Shown here piece after piece: positions 7,532-15,101 of a DNA stretch of 64,000 nucleotides. The notes under the pieces were generated by a model that saw nothing but the letters and a program-made list of their open reading frames with translations, made no database searches and was not told the origin of the DNA. The stretch's first letter is position 1; each line of letters opens with the position of its first letter. The stretch covers positions 1 through 64,000 of IMG/VR virus record IMGVR_UViG_3300042934_000631, one strand, 5' to 3'. Source of the stretch: a virus. The position numbers were made by a program, and so were the translations under genes.

Positions 7532-8190
7532 CAACGCTGAGCTTTACGTTAGCACCACGTATCACGGCGCCTTTCGGCAGCATCGACGACGTTCATAAAA
7601 CGCCACATACCGGTATAGACTACGCCATGCCGATCGGGAGTAAAGTGTATGCACCGGAAGGCGGCATCGTATCGCGCGTTGTTGATTACGGTGACACTTC
7701 GCTCGGCAAAGCGGTATTCGTTAAGACTCGCGCAGGCTACCAGTATATATTCGGGCATCTATCGGATAACACGATCGTTCACGAAGGCGACCGCGTCCAT
7801 GCCGGTGATCTAATTGCGCTGTCGGGATCAACCGGATTTTCGACCGGTCCGCATCTCCACGTTGGACTCGTTAATAAGGCGGGCGCCTTCGTGGATCCTT
7901 CAGCTGGAACTACTGACCGCGGCCACCTCGGTATTCTCGGTAAGGTTCTCGAGAAATCGTACGACCAGGCGACGGATTCCGTACAGGAACACGCGCGATC
8001 CGTTGCGTACGATACGGCGATGGGTTTCTTGAAAGGCGTTGGCGACTTGCTGCTCGACCTATCGTATTCTATCGCGTTAATTGGCGGCGGACTCTGCATC
8101 ATATTCGGAGTCGCCGGATGGGATAAGGGCAAGCGGTGGGCGGGGATTTTAACGGTGGCTTACGTATTCATTAAGTATTTGGCAACGTGA
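7528..8190 (+). CDS. M23-family metallopeptidase with C-terminal membrane anchor
   Basis: 220 residues. The LytM/M23 zinc motifs are intact: His27 and Asp31 in HTGID, His77 in FGHLS and His109/His111 in PHLHVG. M23 enzymes cut peptidoglycan crosslinks. Two hydrophobic segments follow (about 172-195 and 200-218), so the enzyme is membrane-bound rather than a free endolysin. Its position between VirB2-like and VirB4-like genes fits the wall-opening enzyme of a secretion or conjugation apparatus (VirB1-like role). Confidence 0.8.
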   Translation: MTTLSFTLAPRITAPFGSIDDVHKTPHTGIDYAMPIGSKVYAPEGGIVSRVVDYGDTSLGKAVFVKTRAGYQYIFGHLSDNTIVHEGDRVHAGDLIALSGSTGFSTGPHLHVGLVNKAGAFVDPSAGTTDRGHLGILGKVLEKSYDQATDSVQEHARSVAYDTAMGFLKGVGDLLLDLSYSIALIGGGLCIIFGVAGWDKGKRWAGILTVAYVFIKYLAT

Positions 8191-8200
8191 GGTGAGCGAA

Positions 8201-8341
8201 ATGGTAACGACAGCATTAACGGCGGCGGTCGCGTTATTCCTGAAATACGGACCGTACATCGTCAGCTTAAAAGTGTGTACTTCCGCGATTGATTGCGCAG
8301 CAACTTACGTAAAGCATCGCATTACAACGAGGAGGGGTTAA
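8201..8341 (+). CDS. Small hypothetical protein of the VirB4-like operon
   Basis: 46 residues starting with a hydrophobic stretch (TALTAAVALFLKYGPYIVSL), preceded by GTGAGGTGAG. It fills the gap between the M23 gene and the next ORF. No family recognised. Confidence 0.5.
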   Translation: MVTTALTAAVALFLKYGPYIVSLKVCTSAIDCAATYVKHRITTRRG

Positions 8342-8343
8342 CA

Positions 8344-8562
8344 ATGGTTTTGAAAATTAATGGAAAAGAAGTTTCGCGTACTGGTATTATAATCAAAAAG
8401 TCGGCGGAAATACTGGATGATGTAGGCTGTTTCTTGGTAAATTCATTCCACAGCAGTATTGAATTAGCAATAAAAATTGGTTTGCTCGTTTTCCTATTCC
8501 CGTACATTTCAAAATTCATATCCATATTCATTGAAATACTGAAAGGGGCGGCGGGGCTATGA
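8344..8562 (+). CDS. Small single-span membrane protein, AT-rich
   Basis: 72 residues with one or two hydrophobic segments (about 37-68, LAIKIGLLVFLFPYISKFI). A strong GAGGAGGGG site precedes the ATG. Its base composition is clearly more AT-rich than that of both neighbours, which suggests separate acquisition. The 3' end overlaps the VirB4-like gene by four bases. It could be a small membrane partner of the ATPase; function unknown. Confidence 0.6.
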   Translation: MVLKINGKEVSRTGIIIKKSAEILDDVGCFLVNSFHSSIELAIKIGLLVFLFPYISKFISIFIEILKGAAGL

Positions 8563-10931
8563 ATCGCGCCATCTCTCTACGCGAAGCAATCCGCATCGTC
8601 CGTCCGGAGTATGTATTTCTGCGGTTGAAACCGAACAACTCCATCCGCAATGAACAGACGCATAAACTAGCGCGGACGATTGCGACGCTTCATAAGAACG
8701 TACTCGAATCCGTTAAGCGCGATGAAATCCGTGTAATGAACGTACTAGGCAAACGTTTATTCATTCCGACACGACTCACGTACGAGGCGCCGTCCAAAGT
8801 CGCGTATATGATTTACATCGAAAAGAAGCGCGTCGAGTTTTATTTCATCGTACCGCGTACGTATTTATCCGTTATCAAAGAGAAGATGTCCGACGTTTGG
8901 TCGTCTATTACCGTAGAGGAAGTCGTAGCCCTTCCGGAATTCGACCGTGACGCGACGAAGTATCAAATGTCCTATACGAAGGAAGATGCGCTCGCCCTCG
9001 CAACCAACCGCGCTAATAGCCATCTCCTGTACTCAACTCTAAACGTTATCGACGTATTAGAGGAAGGCGACCGCGTCGGCGTTTACTACAACTTCGTGCC
9101 GGCCTCGCAGTTTACCTGGCGCAGCACTTACCGCGCGACTATCGATAAGGTACGCGCCAATAAGCCGGTTGATCGCGATAAAACGGGCACGGGATACCTT
9201 GCGAAAATGGCCGTCACTCTCCTCGTTAATGTGGCGGAAACAGTGGCGGAAGTGCTCGGCAGCAAACGGAGGGAGGGCGGTGTCAACGCGTTTGAGGAAG
9301 CGCTAGAGCGCATGAACGGTGGCAAACGTATCAGCGAGTCTACACAACGTAAGGCGACCGCGTCCATTGTCGATACGCAGATACTCGTTCTGAGCCGGAG
9401 CGAAGACGCGTTAAGACAGCGAAATAACGCGCGCAGTCTGGCGCAAAGTTTTGATACGGTTACGGAGGACAATGCGCTAAAACACCGCAATTATAGCGGC
9501 AAATTTAGCTATACGGACTATAGGATCCGCGGGGCCACCGTTAACAAAACGGGCGACGAAGAGTGTCAGAGTTTTATCGCGCTGGCCGGACGCGACGTGC
9601 TCGAGCGGTTCAACTTTATCGATCGCGTAGAAACGCAGGAGACGGAGGTGCCGGACGATCTGCAGGCGGGCGTCATGTGCATCGGCACCAACCGTTTTCG
9701 CGGCAAGGATACGCCGGCCTACTTAAGCAACGATCGCGAATTCCGTAATCTACTTACGCTTCTTATCGGACCGTCACGCGCCGGCAAATCGAACCTTATC
9801 GCGAATCTTACGGTGGATGCGATCGAGGCGGGCGAGTGCGTGATTATCTTCGATTTTATCGAAAACTGCGAACTCAGCGATTCGGTGGCGGCATTATTCC
9901 CGCGCGATAAAGTGCTCGAAATACGCTGCGATGATTACGCGAGAATGCAAGGGCTCGGCTATAACGAAGTCGGCCGTACGGATGACGTGTTCAAGGCGTA
10001 TGTGAACGCGAAGGATCAGACGTCGAATGTGCTTGCGCTCGTCAATTCGATTAACTCGAAAGAAAGTCCGCTAAGTCCGAAGATGGAACGGTACTTAGAG
10101 AGCGCCAGCCTCATCGTATTTATCAGCTACGGAAGTATAAAGGACGTTTTCAGCGTATTGCAGAATCATAAGGTTCGCGCGGAGTTTCTAGCGAAGGTAC
10201 CGCGTAGGCAATACGAAAATCTCGAAGAGGCTATGGATAGCCTGCGCGAGCTCGACGATCGCGACAAGAAAACCGGCGTGGTAGAGGGAACGAAGCATAA
10301 TCTGATTGACGGAATTATCGACCGCCTCAATATTTTAAAACGGAATCCTTACATGGAGCTCATGCTTAAGAAGGACACGTCACGCAACGTAAACTTAGCG
10401 GAAGAAATGCAGAAGGCGCAGTTGATTACGATTAAGATGCCGCAGTCCATGTTTACGACGGACGGCGAGAAGGACGTCTGCACGACGTATTGGATGACGA
10501 AGATATGGCTCGCGTTACAGGTTCGCGCCGATAAGATACGCGATAAGGCGAAACGTACGAAGGTCAACCTCGTGGTCGACGAATTGTACCAGGTCGAGAA
10601 TACCGAGCGCTTCCTGACCGCTAAGTTGTCGCAAATAGCGAAGTTTATTATGAAGCCGATCGTCAGCTGCCATTATATCAATCAGCTGCGTTTCATGCGC
10701 GATGAATTACGGAGTGCGAACACGTCGTATATGCTGATCGCCGGCTGCGACAAACAGAATTTCGAAGAGTTAAAGAGCGAGCTCTATCCGTTCACAGCGA
10801 AAGATTTGAGTTCGTTACCGCGTTACCACAGTATGAATTACATCAAGAATGCGGACGGCTACACGAGATTTATTACGAAATTGCCGGGCCGCGTAGAGAA
10901 CCGCGCTCGTAAAAGTGAAACTTCAGTCTAG
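8559..10931 (+). CDS. VirB4/TraC-like (HerA-FtsK superfamily) ATPase
   Basis: 790 residues. Walker A is GPSRAGKSN at about 404-412 and Walker B LVVDELYQV at about 669, followed by a conserved block (LTAKLSQIAKFIMKPIVSCHYINQLRF) like the arginine-finger region of the VirB4/TraC group. The N-terminal 380 residues form the mixed alpha/beta domain that docks VirB4 to the membrane complex. VirB4 powers pilus assembly or DNA transfer. No relaxase, coupling protein or VirB6-like protein is visible, so it is not a complete conjugation system. A packaging-type ATPase is an alternative. Confidence 0.75.
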   Translation: MNRAISLREAIRIVRPEYVFLRLKPNNSIRNEQTHKLARTIATLHKNVLESVKRDEIRVMNVLGKRLFIPTRLTYEAPSKVAYMIYIEKKRVEFYFIVPRTYLSVIKEKMSDVWSSITVEEVVALPEFDRDATKYQMSYTKEDALALATNRANSHLLYSTLNVIDVLEEGDRVGVYYNFVPASQFTWRSTYRATIDKVRANKPVDRDKTGTGYLAKMAVTLLVNVAETVAEVLGSKRREGGVNAFEEALERMNGGKRISESTQRKATASIVDTQILVLSRSEDALRQRNNARSLAQSFDTVTEDNALKHRNYSGKFSYTDYRIRGATVNKTGDEECQSFIALAGRDVLERFNFIDRVETQETEVPDDLQAGVMCIGTNRFRGKDTPAYLSNDREFRNLLTLLIGPSRAGKSNLIANLTVDAIEAGECVIIFDFIENCELSDSVAALFPRDKVLEIRCDDYARMQGLGYNEVGRTDDVFKAYVNAKDQTSNVLALVNSINSKESPLSPKMERYLESASLIVFISYGSIKDVFSVLQNHKVRAEFLAKVPRRQYENLEEAMDSLRELDDRDKKTGVVEGTKHNLIDGIIDRLNILKRNPYMELMLKKDTSRNVNLAEEMQKAQLITIKMPQSMFTTDGEKDVCTTYWMTKIWLALQVRADKIRDKAKRTKVNLVVDELYQVENTERFLTAKLSQIAKFIMKPIVSCHYINQLRFMRDELRSANTSYMLIAGCDKQNFEELKSELYPFTAKDLSSLPRYHSMNYIKNADGYTRFITKLPGRVENRARKSETSV

Positions 10932-10969
10932 GCATGTACGTAAGATACGTTATACAATAGCGGTAATTT

Positions 10970-11539
10970 ATGGGAAAGAGAGTTGACGTTAGTTTGAAAT
11001 CGATATCGATCGTAGCATTATCCGTAGTTCTCGCGATAGGTGTGAGCGCTTGCGGAAGTAAAAATACGGAAACAGTGGCGGTGGCTACTGTTGCACCTAC
11101 CGCGTCAGTCGCGCCAACACCAACGCCGGCTCCCGTGTTTAAATTAAACGATAAAGTAACCGCAGGCAAGTTCGCCGTTACCGCGTCAGATACGAAAGTT
11201 ACGAGCGAATTGAAAAGCACGTATACAAGCGAGAAAACGCAGGACCAATTCGTCGTCGTCAAGGTCGCGATTACGAATAACGACGATCGGGCTCGCGATG
11301 TGAGTACGAGTATGTTTAAACTTACGGACGGCAACGGTAAGAACTACGAGGCGTTCGATAAAAGTGTCGGCGTTGATGGCGACGAATTCCTCTTCTACGA
11401 AACGATTAATCCGGGCCTTACACGCGAGAGATCGGTCGCGTTCGAAACTCCGAAGGGGATCAGCGGATTGAAGCTCGTTGTTGATAGCGGAGTGGCGCTG
11501 GCGGGCGGTGAGAAAGTTGCGATTGATCTTGGACAATAA
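10970..11539 (+). CDS. Lipoprotein with DUF4352 (telokin-like) domain
   Basis: 189 residues with a type II signal peptide and lipobox ending at Cys28 (GVSAC). A short Thr/Pro/Ala linker is followed by a DUF4352 immunoglobulin-like domain (about 55-189: DQFVVVKVAITNNDDRAR, NPGLTRERSVAFETP). Such lipoproteins are anchored outside the membrane. It has its own promoter-like stretch (TATACAAT before 10950) and a terminator after it. Possible roles are superinfection exclusion or surface modification of the lysogen, as for other prophage lipoproteins; this is inference. Confidence 0.75.
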   Translation: MGKRVDVSLKSISIVALSVVLAIGVSACGSKNTETVAVATVAPTASVAPTPTPAPVFKLNDKVTAGKFAVTASDTKVTSELKSTYTSEKTQDQFVVVKVAITNNDDRARDVSTSMFKLTDGNGKNYEAFDKSVGVDGDEFLFYETINPGLTRERSVAFETPKGISGLKLVVDSGVALAGGEKVAIDLGQ

Positions 11540-11544
11540 ACGAA

Positions 11545-11583
11545 AAGAAGCGTTGGCCCGCGTAGGACTGACGCTTCTTTTTA
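11545..11583. terminator. Bidirectional terminator between convergent genes
   Basis: AAGAAGCGT and ACGCTTCTT form a perfect 9-bp stem with T-runs on both strands. It serves the lipoprotein gene from the left and the small minus-strand genes from the right. Confidence 0.85.
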
Positions 11584-11586
11584 TCG

Positions 11587-11715
11587 TTAAACATGCTTCT
11601 CTAATTCTTTAATCGCATTTCTTAAATTCATTTTTGCGTTGTCAAACTCCGGACTTTGAAAAAATTCTTCCAAAATACTAAGCTGCAATTTCAGTTCGTT
11701 CACGATATGATCCAT
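11587..11715 (-). CDS. Small coiled-coil protein
   Basis: 42 residues, nearly all helix (MDHIVNELKLQLSILEEFF at the start), with AAGGAG 9 bases before the ATG. It follows the zinc-ribbon gene on the same strand with a gap of 15 bases. No family recognised. Confidence 0.55.
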   Translation of the reverse strand: MDHIVNELKLQLSILEEFFQSPEFDNAKMNLRNAIKELEKHV

Positions 11716-11730
11716 CACACACGCTCCTTA

Positions 11731-11859
11731 TCATTGTAGCTCTTCGCCCTCTAAATCCTGCTCTGAGAACGTTTCCTTACATTTCAAACATACCCATTCA
11801 CTCGCGCCTTTCTCGATAAGTGTATCTTCTTCGCAATAAGGACACTCTCTGTCTCCCAC
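11731..11859 (-). CDS. Zinc-ribbon mini-protein
   Basis: 42 residues from a GTG behind GGTGGTGAG. Two CxxC knuckles (ECPYCEED and VCLKCKET) 19 residues apart form a zinc ribbon, followed by an acidic tail. Proteins like this may bind nucleic acid or RNA polymerase; no function can be assigned. Confidence 0.6.
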   Translation of the reverse strand: MGDRECPYCEEDTLIEKGASEWVCLKCKETFSEQDLEGEELQ

Positions 11860-11925
11860 TCGTGCTCACCACCTATTCAAAATTTTGTTACGTTTCGTTT
11901 CGCCGTATAATTATTATACCGTAAA

Positions 11926-11961
11926 TTTACGTATACGTATACATCAACGTTTACGTTTACG
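11926..11961. repeat. Hexamer repeat cluster A (partition-site-like)
   Basis: Six tandem hexamers of the TTTACG/TATACG type in register. The cluster spans the stop codon of the ribbon-helix-helix gene and encodes its last residues. It shares the core TATACA-TCAACG-TTTACG with the other clusters. Confidence 0.8.
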
Positions 11962-12342
11962 TAGATATTGTTCGAGCGCCTCATTAAATATCCGCGCCTT
12001 TTCTCCGCGTTCGCCAACCGTTTCCTTTTCGATCTGCTCAACGAGGTCCTTACGGATCCAGACCGTCTGGCGCGTATGGTTATCCTCGAATTTAGGGCGC
12101 CGCTCTTTCGGAGGCTCTACGTCCGCCGGCGGCTTTTCGTCGACGTTTACGTGTACGTTTACATCATCGTTTACGTTTACGTATACGGGCTCCGCCGCCG
12201 GTTCTGGCGCGGGCTTGGCGTTTTCCTTGCGATCGTCTTCGATAATAGTCGAGTCGATAAGTTGCGCATGTACGCTGCTCGCGCCACTCTGTTTTATCTT
12301 CTGCTTAATCGCATCCATTGCGTTCGGCTTCGGTTTAGACAC
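11944..12342 (-). CDS. Ribbon-helix-helix partner of ParA (ParB/CopG-type centromere binder)
   Basis: 132 residues. The C-terminal 45 residues (HTRQTVWIRKDLVEQIEKE, ARIFNEALEQYL) match a ribbon-helix-helix DNA-binding fold. The N-terminal half is a flexible, Pro/Ala/Glu-rich linker. The GTG start overlaps the parA stop by eight bases, as in type Ib partition operons where a small RHH protein binds repeats and activates ParA. Residues about 53-67 (VYVNVNDDVNVHVNV) and the C-terminal RKRKR are encoded by the same hexamer repeats it probably binds. Confidence 0.75.
   Translation of the reverse strand: MSKPKPNAMDAIKQKIKQSGASSVHAQLIDSTIIEDDRKENAKPAPEPAAEPVYVNVNDDVNVHVNVDEKPPADVEPPKERRPKFEDNHTRQTVWIRKDLVEQIEKETVGERGEKARIFNEALEQYLRKRKR
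12146..12187. repeat. Hexamer repeat cluster B inside the RHH gene
   Basis: Seven consecutive hexamers: TTTACG, TGTACG, TTTACA, TCATCG, TTTACG, TTTACG, TATACG. They are read on the minus strand as alternating Val-Asn/Val-Tyr/Val-His dipeptides, so a probable protein-binding site doubles as coding sequence. Confidence 0.8.
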
Positions 12343-13102
12343 GCGCGATCAACTCCTCTACAAATTCGCGATACTGGGCGACCGCCTGCTTAAGCTCCGG
12401 ATTATCGTTAAACCCGTTAATGGAAAGGCGGCCCGTCGCAGCTGTACGTGTGATGACGGTTTTAAAGCACAACTCCGCGTATTCTTCCTCAACGAGTTCG
12501 ATCAGCGCTTTATTATCCGTCCGGCGGACGTCGATCATGCAGCGGAGGATTCCCGCAACTTGCATCTCACGGTTAACGATTTCTTGAATATGAACGCACG
12601 TCTCAAGAAACCGGCTGAGCGCGGAATAGCAGAATTTGCTCGCTTCGAACATCGCCACAACGATATCGGCGGCGGCCAGCGCATTCAGCGTTTGTTCGCC
12701 GAGGGCCGGCGGCGTATCGATGATAACGTAATCATAATCGTCCAGGACCGGCGCGAGCGTTTCCATTAGGACGAGCGATTTGTTTCCGCGGTATGCGTTG
12801 GATGGCGAATACAGCCACGAAGCGAATCGCGCGATATGATCCTCGGCCGGCAAGATATGTAAACGATCGTTAATTGCGTGTATGTACGGCCGCGCGTCCT
12901 GAACCTGCAGCGCTTCAAAAACGGTGTTCTTATGGAAATCGTAGATGTCGCGTTGTGTTAATAACTCCGTGAGATTTCCTTGCGAATCCATATCGACCGC
13001 AAGTACGCGGTGGTTTTCGCTAAGCAAATGCGCTACGATTCCGGAGGTTGTCGTTTTAGAGCTGCCGCCTTTTTGAATACCGAATGTTATGATCTTCGCC
13101 AT
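12335..13102 (-). CDS. parA: ParA-family partition ATPase
   Basis: 255 residues with the deviant Walker A KGGSSKTTT near residue 11, Walker A' VLAVDMDSQGNLT, and Walker B DYVIIDTPPALGEQTLNAL. ParA binds DNA non-specifically and moves the partition complex. The protein lacks an N-terminal HTH, which fits type Ib systems with a small RHH partner, encoded just downstream. GGAGGT precedes the ATG by 8 bases. Hexamer cluster C lies 23 bp upstream, so the operon is probably autoregulated by the RHH protein. Confidence 0.9.
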   Translation of the reverse strand: MAKIITFGIQKGGSSKTTTSGIVAHLLSENHRVLAVDMDSQGNLTELLTQRDIYDFHKNTVFEALQVQDARPYIHAINDRLHILPAEDHIARFASWLYSPSNAYRGNKSLVLMETLAPVLDDYDYVIIDTPPALGEQTLNALAAADIVVAMFEASKFCYSALSRFLETCVHIQEIVNREMQVAGILRCMIDVRRTDNKALIELVEEEYAELCFKTVITRTAATGRLSINGFNDNPELKQAVAQYREFVEELIARV

Positions 13103-13124
13103 GATTTAGAACCTCCGATATAAG

Positions 13125-13142
13125 TTTACGTATACGTATACG
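13125..13142. repeat. Hexamer repeat cluster C at the parA promoter
   Basis: TTTACG-TATACG-TATACG upstream of parA. Its place suits an operator for autoregulation of parA and its partner. Confidence 0.75.
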
Positions 13143-13192
13143 TTGGTTAATATCTATATAATACAAGCATTTCGCGAAATATACAATACTTG

Positions 13193-13264
13193 TTTACGTC
13201 GACGTATACGTTTACAATTACAATTACGTATACATCAACGTTTATGTATACGTATACGTAAACA
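13193..13264. repeat. Hexamer repeat cluster D, 12 units, centromere candidate
   Basis: Twelve hexamers in register (TTTACG, TCGACG, TATACG, TTTACA, ATTACA, ATTACG, TATACA, TCAACG, TTTATG, TATACG, TATACG, TAAACA). It is the longest cluster and lies between parA and the DnaA boxes, so it is the best candidate for the partition site or Rep iterons. Confidence 0.8.
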
Positions 13265-13338
13265 ATTAAGAAACCCCTTGCAAAATCTATCGAAGCATGG
13301 CAATATTATCTGTGTACAAAGGGCAAGGAAATATTTAG

Positions 13339-13388
13339 TTATCCACAATCGTGCATTCATACATAATTTTTTCATCGCGTTATCCACA
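13339..13388 (+). other. Replication origin candidate with two perfect DnaA boxes
   Basis: Two exact TTATCCACA boxes (13339-13347 and 13380-13388) lie 41 bp apart in the same orientation, followed by the AT-rich run AAATAAAATAAAAAAAG. Repeats upstream and a Rep-like gene downstream complete the layout of a theta-type plasmid origin. Confidence 0.75.
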
Positions 13389-13397
13389 AAATAAAAT

Positions 13398-13491
13398 AAA
13401 AAAAGAAGCACTCACGCTTTTTCATTAAATACAACCGGCGACCAAACCACGGTATTTAATGAAATCCATAGGAGAGAGCTACTTCTTTTTT
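13398..13491. repeat. Nested inverted repeat between origin and rep gene
   Basis: Inner arms of 13 bp (13420-13432 and 13452-13464, TTTCATTAAATAC and its complement) match perfectly. Outer arms AAAAAAGAAG and CTTCTTTTTT flank them. The structure ends in a T-run on either strand, so it could be a bidirectional terminator or a rep-controlling RNA. Confidence 0.7.
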
Positions 13492-13606
13492 CGTTGGAGT
13501 TTATAGTTACATTTTACTTAACCTTCGCGAAAAATGCAAGTATTCTACTCCTATTTAAGTGTTGCCATTTCTAAATATGGCGCGTGCTCAAGAAGGAGTT
13601 TTTATT

Positions 13607-14272
13607 ATGTCCGCAAACCTTTCCGCAATCACATCCGTATTCGAACTCGCCACTGACGACTTTTCTCCGTACGATCGCGTGGTCCTCATCTATTTACGTA
13701 CCCTCTCGCTGGAGCATTCATCCGTTTTTCCTTCCTACGAAACAATCGCGTCCAAATGCGGTATGGTTCGCCGTACTGTCATTAACGTGATAAAGCGCCT
13801 CATTAAGCATGGACTTATCGCGAAAGAATCCCGCTTTAAAGACGTGCCTGGCACCGACCGTCCGCGTCAAACGTCCAACGAATACATAACAACTACAGCA
13901 CCGGCAGTGTCGTCAAATTCACCCGTAGTAACGGACGAGCTGCCGCCGTCAAATTCACTCTATAATTCAAATTCTTTTAAACATAAACAAGAAGAAGATG
14001 AAAATATAAATATCGCGCCAAATCCGCCTTATCTTCCGTTCGAAAACGAAATCAAACGAAACAAAATCACGCCAGAAATCCGTATAGCCATCCTCGAACA
14101 AGTAGCGGCATCCGGCGCTGACATCTGGCACTATAGCGCGGAAGCCATCCGTCGCGCGCTCAAAAAGGCTACGAACCGTATGCGTCTGGGCAGCGGTCTC
14201 TATAATCCTCCGAAATGGATCGCGGCAGCTCTCCGTAATGAGCAGATGAATCTCGATATAGCTGGCGCTTAG
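13607..14272 (+). CDS. Rep-like winged-helix replication protein
   Basis: 221 residues from the ATG behind AAGGAG. The N-terminal 85 residues form an HTH_36-type winged helix (SYETIASKCGMVRRTVINVIKRLIKHGLI) common in replication initiators of Gram-positive plasmids and phages. A Ser/Thr/Asn-rich linker follows, then a C-terminal helical domain. Position just after the DnaA boxes and repeats supports initiation at that origin. A transcription factor is the alternative. Confidence 0.7.
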   Translation: MSANLSAITSVFELATDDFSPYDRVVLIYLRTLSLEHSSVFPSYETIASKCGMVRRTVINVIKRLIKHGLIAKESRFKDVPGTDRPRQTSNEYITTTAPAVSSNSPVVTDELPPSNSLYNSNSFKHKQEEDENINIAPNPPYLPFENEIKRNKITPEIRIAILEQVAASGADIWHYSAEAIRRALKKATNRMRLGSGLYNPPKWIAAALRNEQMNLDIAGA

Positions 14273-14320
14273 ACTGCGGAAACCATTATGTGCGGCTGCG
14301 CAATTTGGTTGACGCAAAAA

Positions 14321-14376
14321 TTATTTTCCGCGGAAGTGTGCGAAACGGCGAAGTCTCTTCGTACATTGCAGTATAA
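14321..14376 (+). promoter_or_regulatory. Bipartite element type 1, copy 1
   Basis: TTATTTTC, then GGAAGTGTGCGA, a 14-base spacer, and TTCGTACATTGCAGTATAA. The spacer length is the same in three copies. TACATT/TACAAT resembles a -10 box about 18 bp after GTGCGA. A type 2 element follows 12 bases later. Confidence 0.65.
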
Positions 14377-14387
14377 CGCCGGATAAA

Positions 14388-14443
14388 TTATTTTCGCGGG
14401 AAGTGTACGGAATTTTTCCGACCGGCGTCGTAGTCAGTGTAAG
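14388..14443 (+). promoter_or_regulatory. Bipartite element type 2, copy A
   Basis: The block TTATTTTCGCGGGAAGTGTA continues as CGGAA, then 14 bases holding the palindrome CCGACCGG, then GTCGTAG. The upstream half repeats that of the type 1 element just before it. It sits 20 bases ahead of the next gene. Confidence 0.65.
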
Positions 14444-14462
14444 CCGAAAGGAGGCCGCCACT

Positions 14463-14591
14463 ATGAGCGCTAAAGTAATCGATTTCGCCGCGTGTCCGCC
14501 ACGCATCTATCTCGAACTCGCCGAGCTATCCCGCGGTAACGAGCGCGTCCGTCGCGTTTGGCTGCGTAGGTATCTGAGTTTCACGGTATGA
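14463..14591 (+). CDS. Small hypothetical protein
   Basis: 42 residues behind AAAGGAGG, starting SAKVIDFAACPPRIYLELAEL. It is directly downstream of the two bipartite elements, so it is probably an early gene. No family recognised. Confidence 0.55.
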   Translation: MSAKVIDFAACPPRIYLELAELSRGNERVRRVWLRRYLSFTV

Positions 14592-14797
14592 AAAAGTTAT
14601 CTTATTTTGCTACGCGACTCCTACGATCCTGCTATCGGTGTCTCGACGCGATCGAATACGGCAGCCCCAGCGTTCAAAAATACGCCGCTTTCGGGTCACT
14701 GCAATTTTACCGTCAAATTAGCGCGTTTCAGACGCCGGACGATAAAATGTTCGACTTCGCTATCAGAGCGGCTAATTTCACGCTAAAAACACGGTGA
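14588..14797 (+). CDS. Small hypothetical protein (doubtful)
   Basis: 69 residues with an ATGA overlap but no ribosome site of its own. Its first 16 codons coincide with a block that is repeated in a non-coding context at 15102, so this stretch may be regulatory rather than coding. Confidence 0.35.
   Translation: MKKLSYFATRLLRSCYRCLDAIEYGSPSVQKYAAFGSLQFYRQISAFQTPDDKMFDFAIRAANFTLKTR
14591..14638. repeat. Dispersed repeat block, copy 1
   Basis: AAAAAGTTATC, TATTTTGCTACGC and CGATCCTGCTAT occur in the same order and almost the same spacing as at 15102-15149. Confidence 0.6.
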
Positions 14798-15101
14798 AAT
14801 CACGGCGGTGATTCGGCGGCGACGGGGCGGATACGAAATGTGCGGGGCGAATCGCTAAGTTTTATCTTTTCTCTTGGTTTAAAGAGCGCGCGGAAAAGGT
14901 TTATGTTTAACTGACACGATATGAACGTAGTGAATATCGTTAATATTTAGATCTTAAGATCTTTATTATTAAATCTTTATATCTTTAAGATCTTTATATA
15001 ACGCTTTAACTACGTAAATAACGTTATTATCCGTTACTTAACGTAAGATTCCCGCCAGGCCCCGCAAACATATCCGATTCTGCTGCGGCCGGAATCGCGT
15101 C
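14798..15101. other. Non-coding AT-rich region with palindromes
   Basis: No gene seen. It contains the perfect palindrome AGATCTTAAGATCT (14949-14962) and several ATCTTTA repeats in a very AT-rich stretch (14940-15000), like a DNA-unwinding element. CGATTCTGCTGCGG at about 15074 is a weaker copy of the dispersed repeat. Confidence 0.5.

Noticed and set aside
9128-9490. Minus-strand ORF inside the VirB4-like gene
   Set aside because: The opposite frame has clear ATPase motifs; this one is a GC-driven shadow.
11885-12769. Long plus-strand ORF (294 aa) opposite parA and the RHH gene
   Set aside because: It is a shadow: the minus strand holds ParA Walker motifs and an RHH domain; the plus translation has no domain and low complexity.
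13193-13264. Repeat array as a possible CRISPR
   Set aside because: Units are 6 bp in tandem without spacers, so it is not CRISPR; no cas genes. The Cas4-like nuclease alone does not indicate CRISPR.
14588-14797. Small ORF as a well supported gene
   Set aside because: It is listed only with low confidence, since its first codons match a repeat that is non-coding elsewhere and it lacks a ribosome site.
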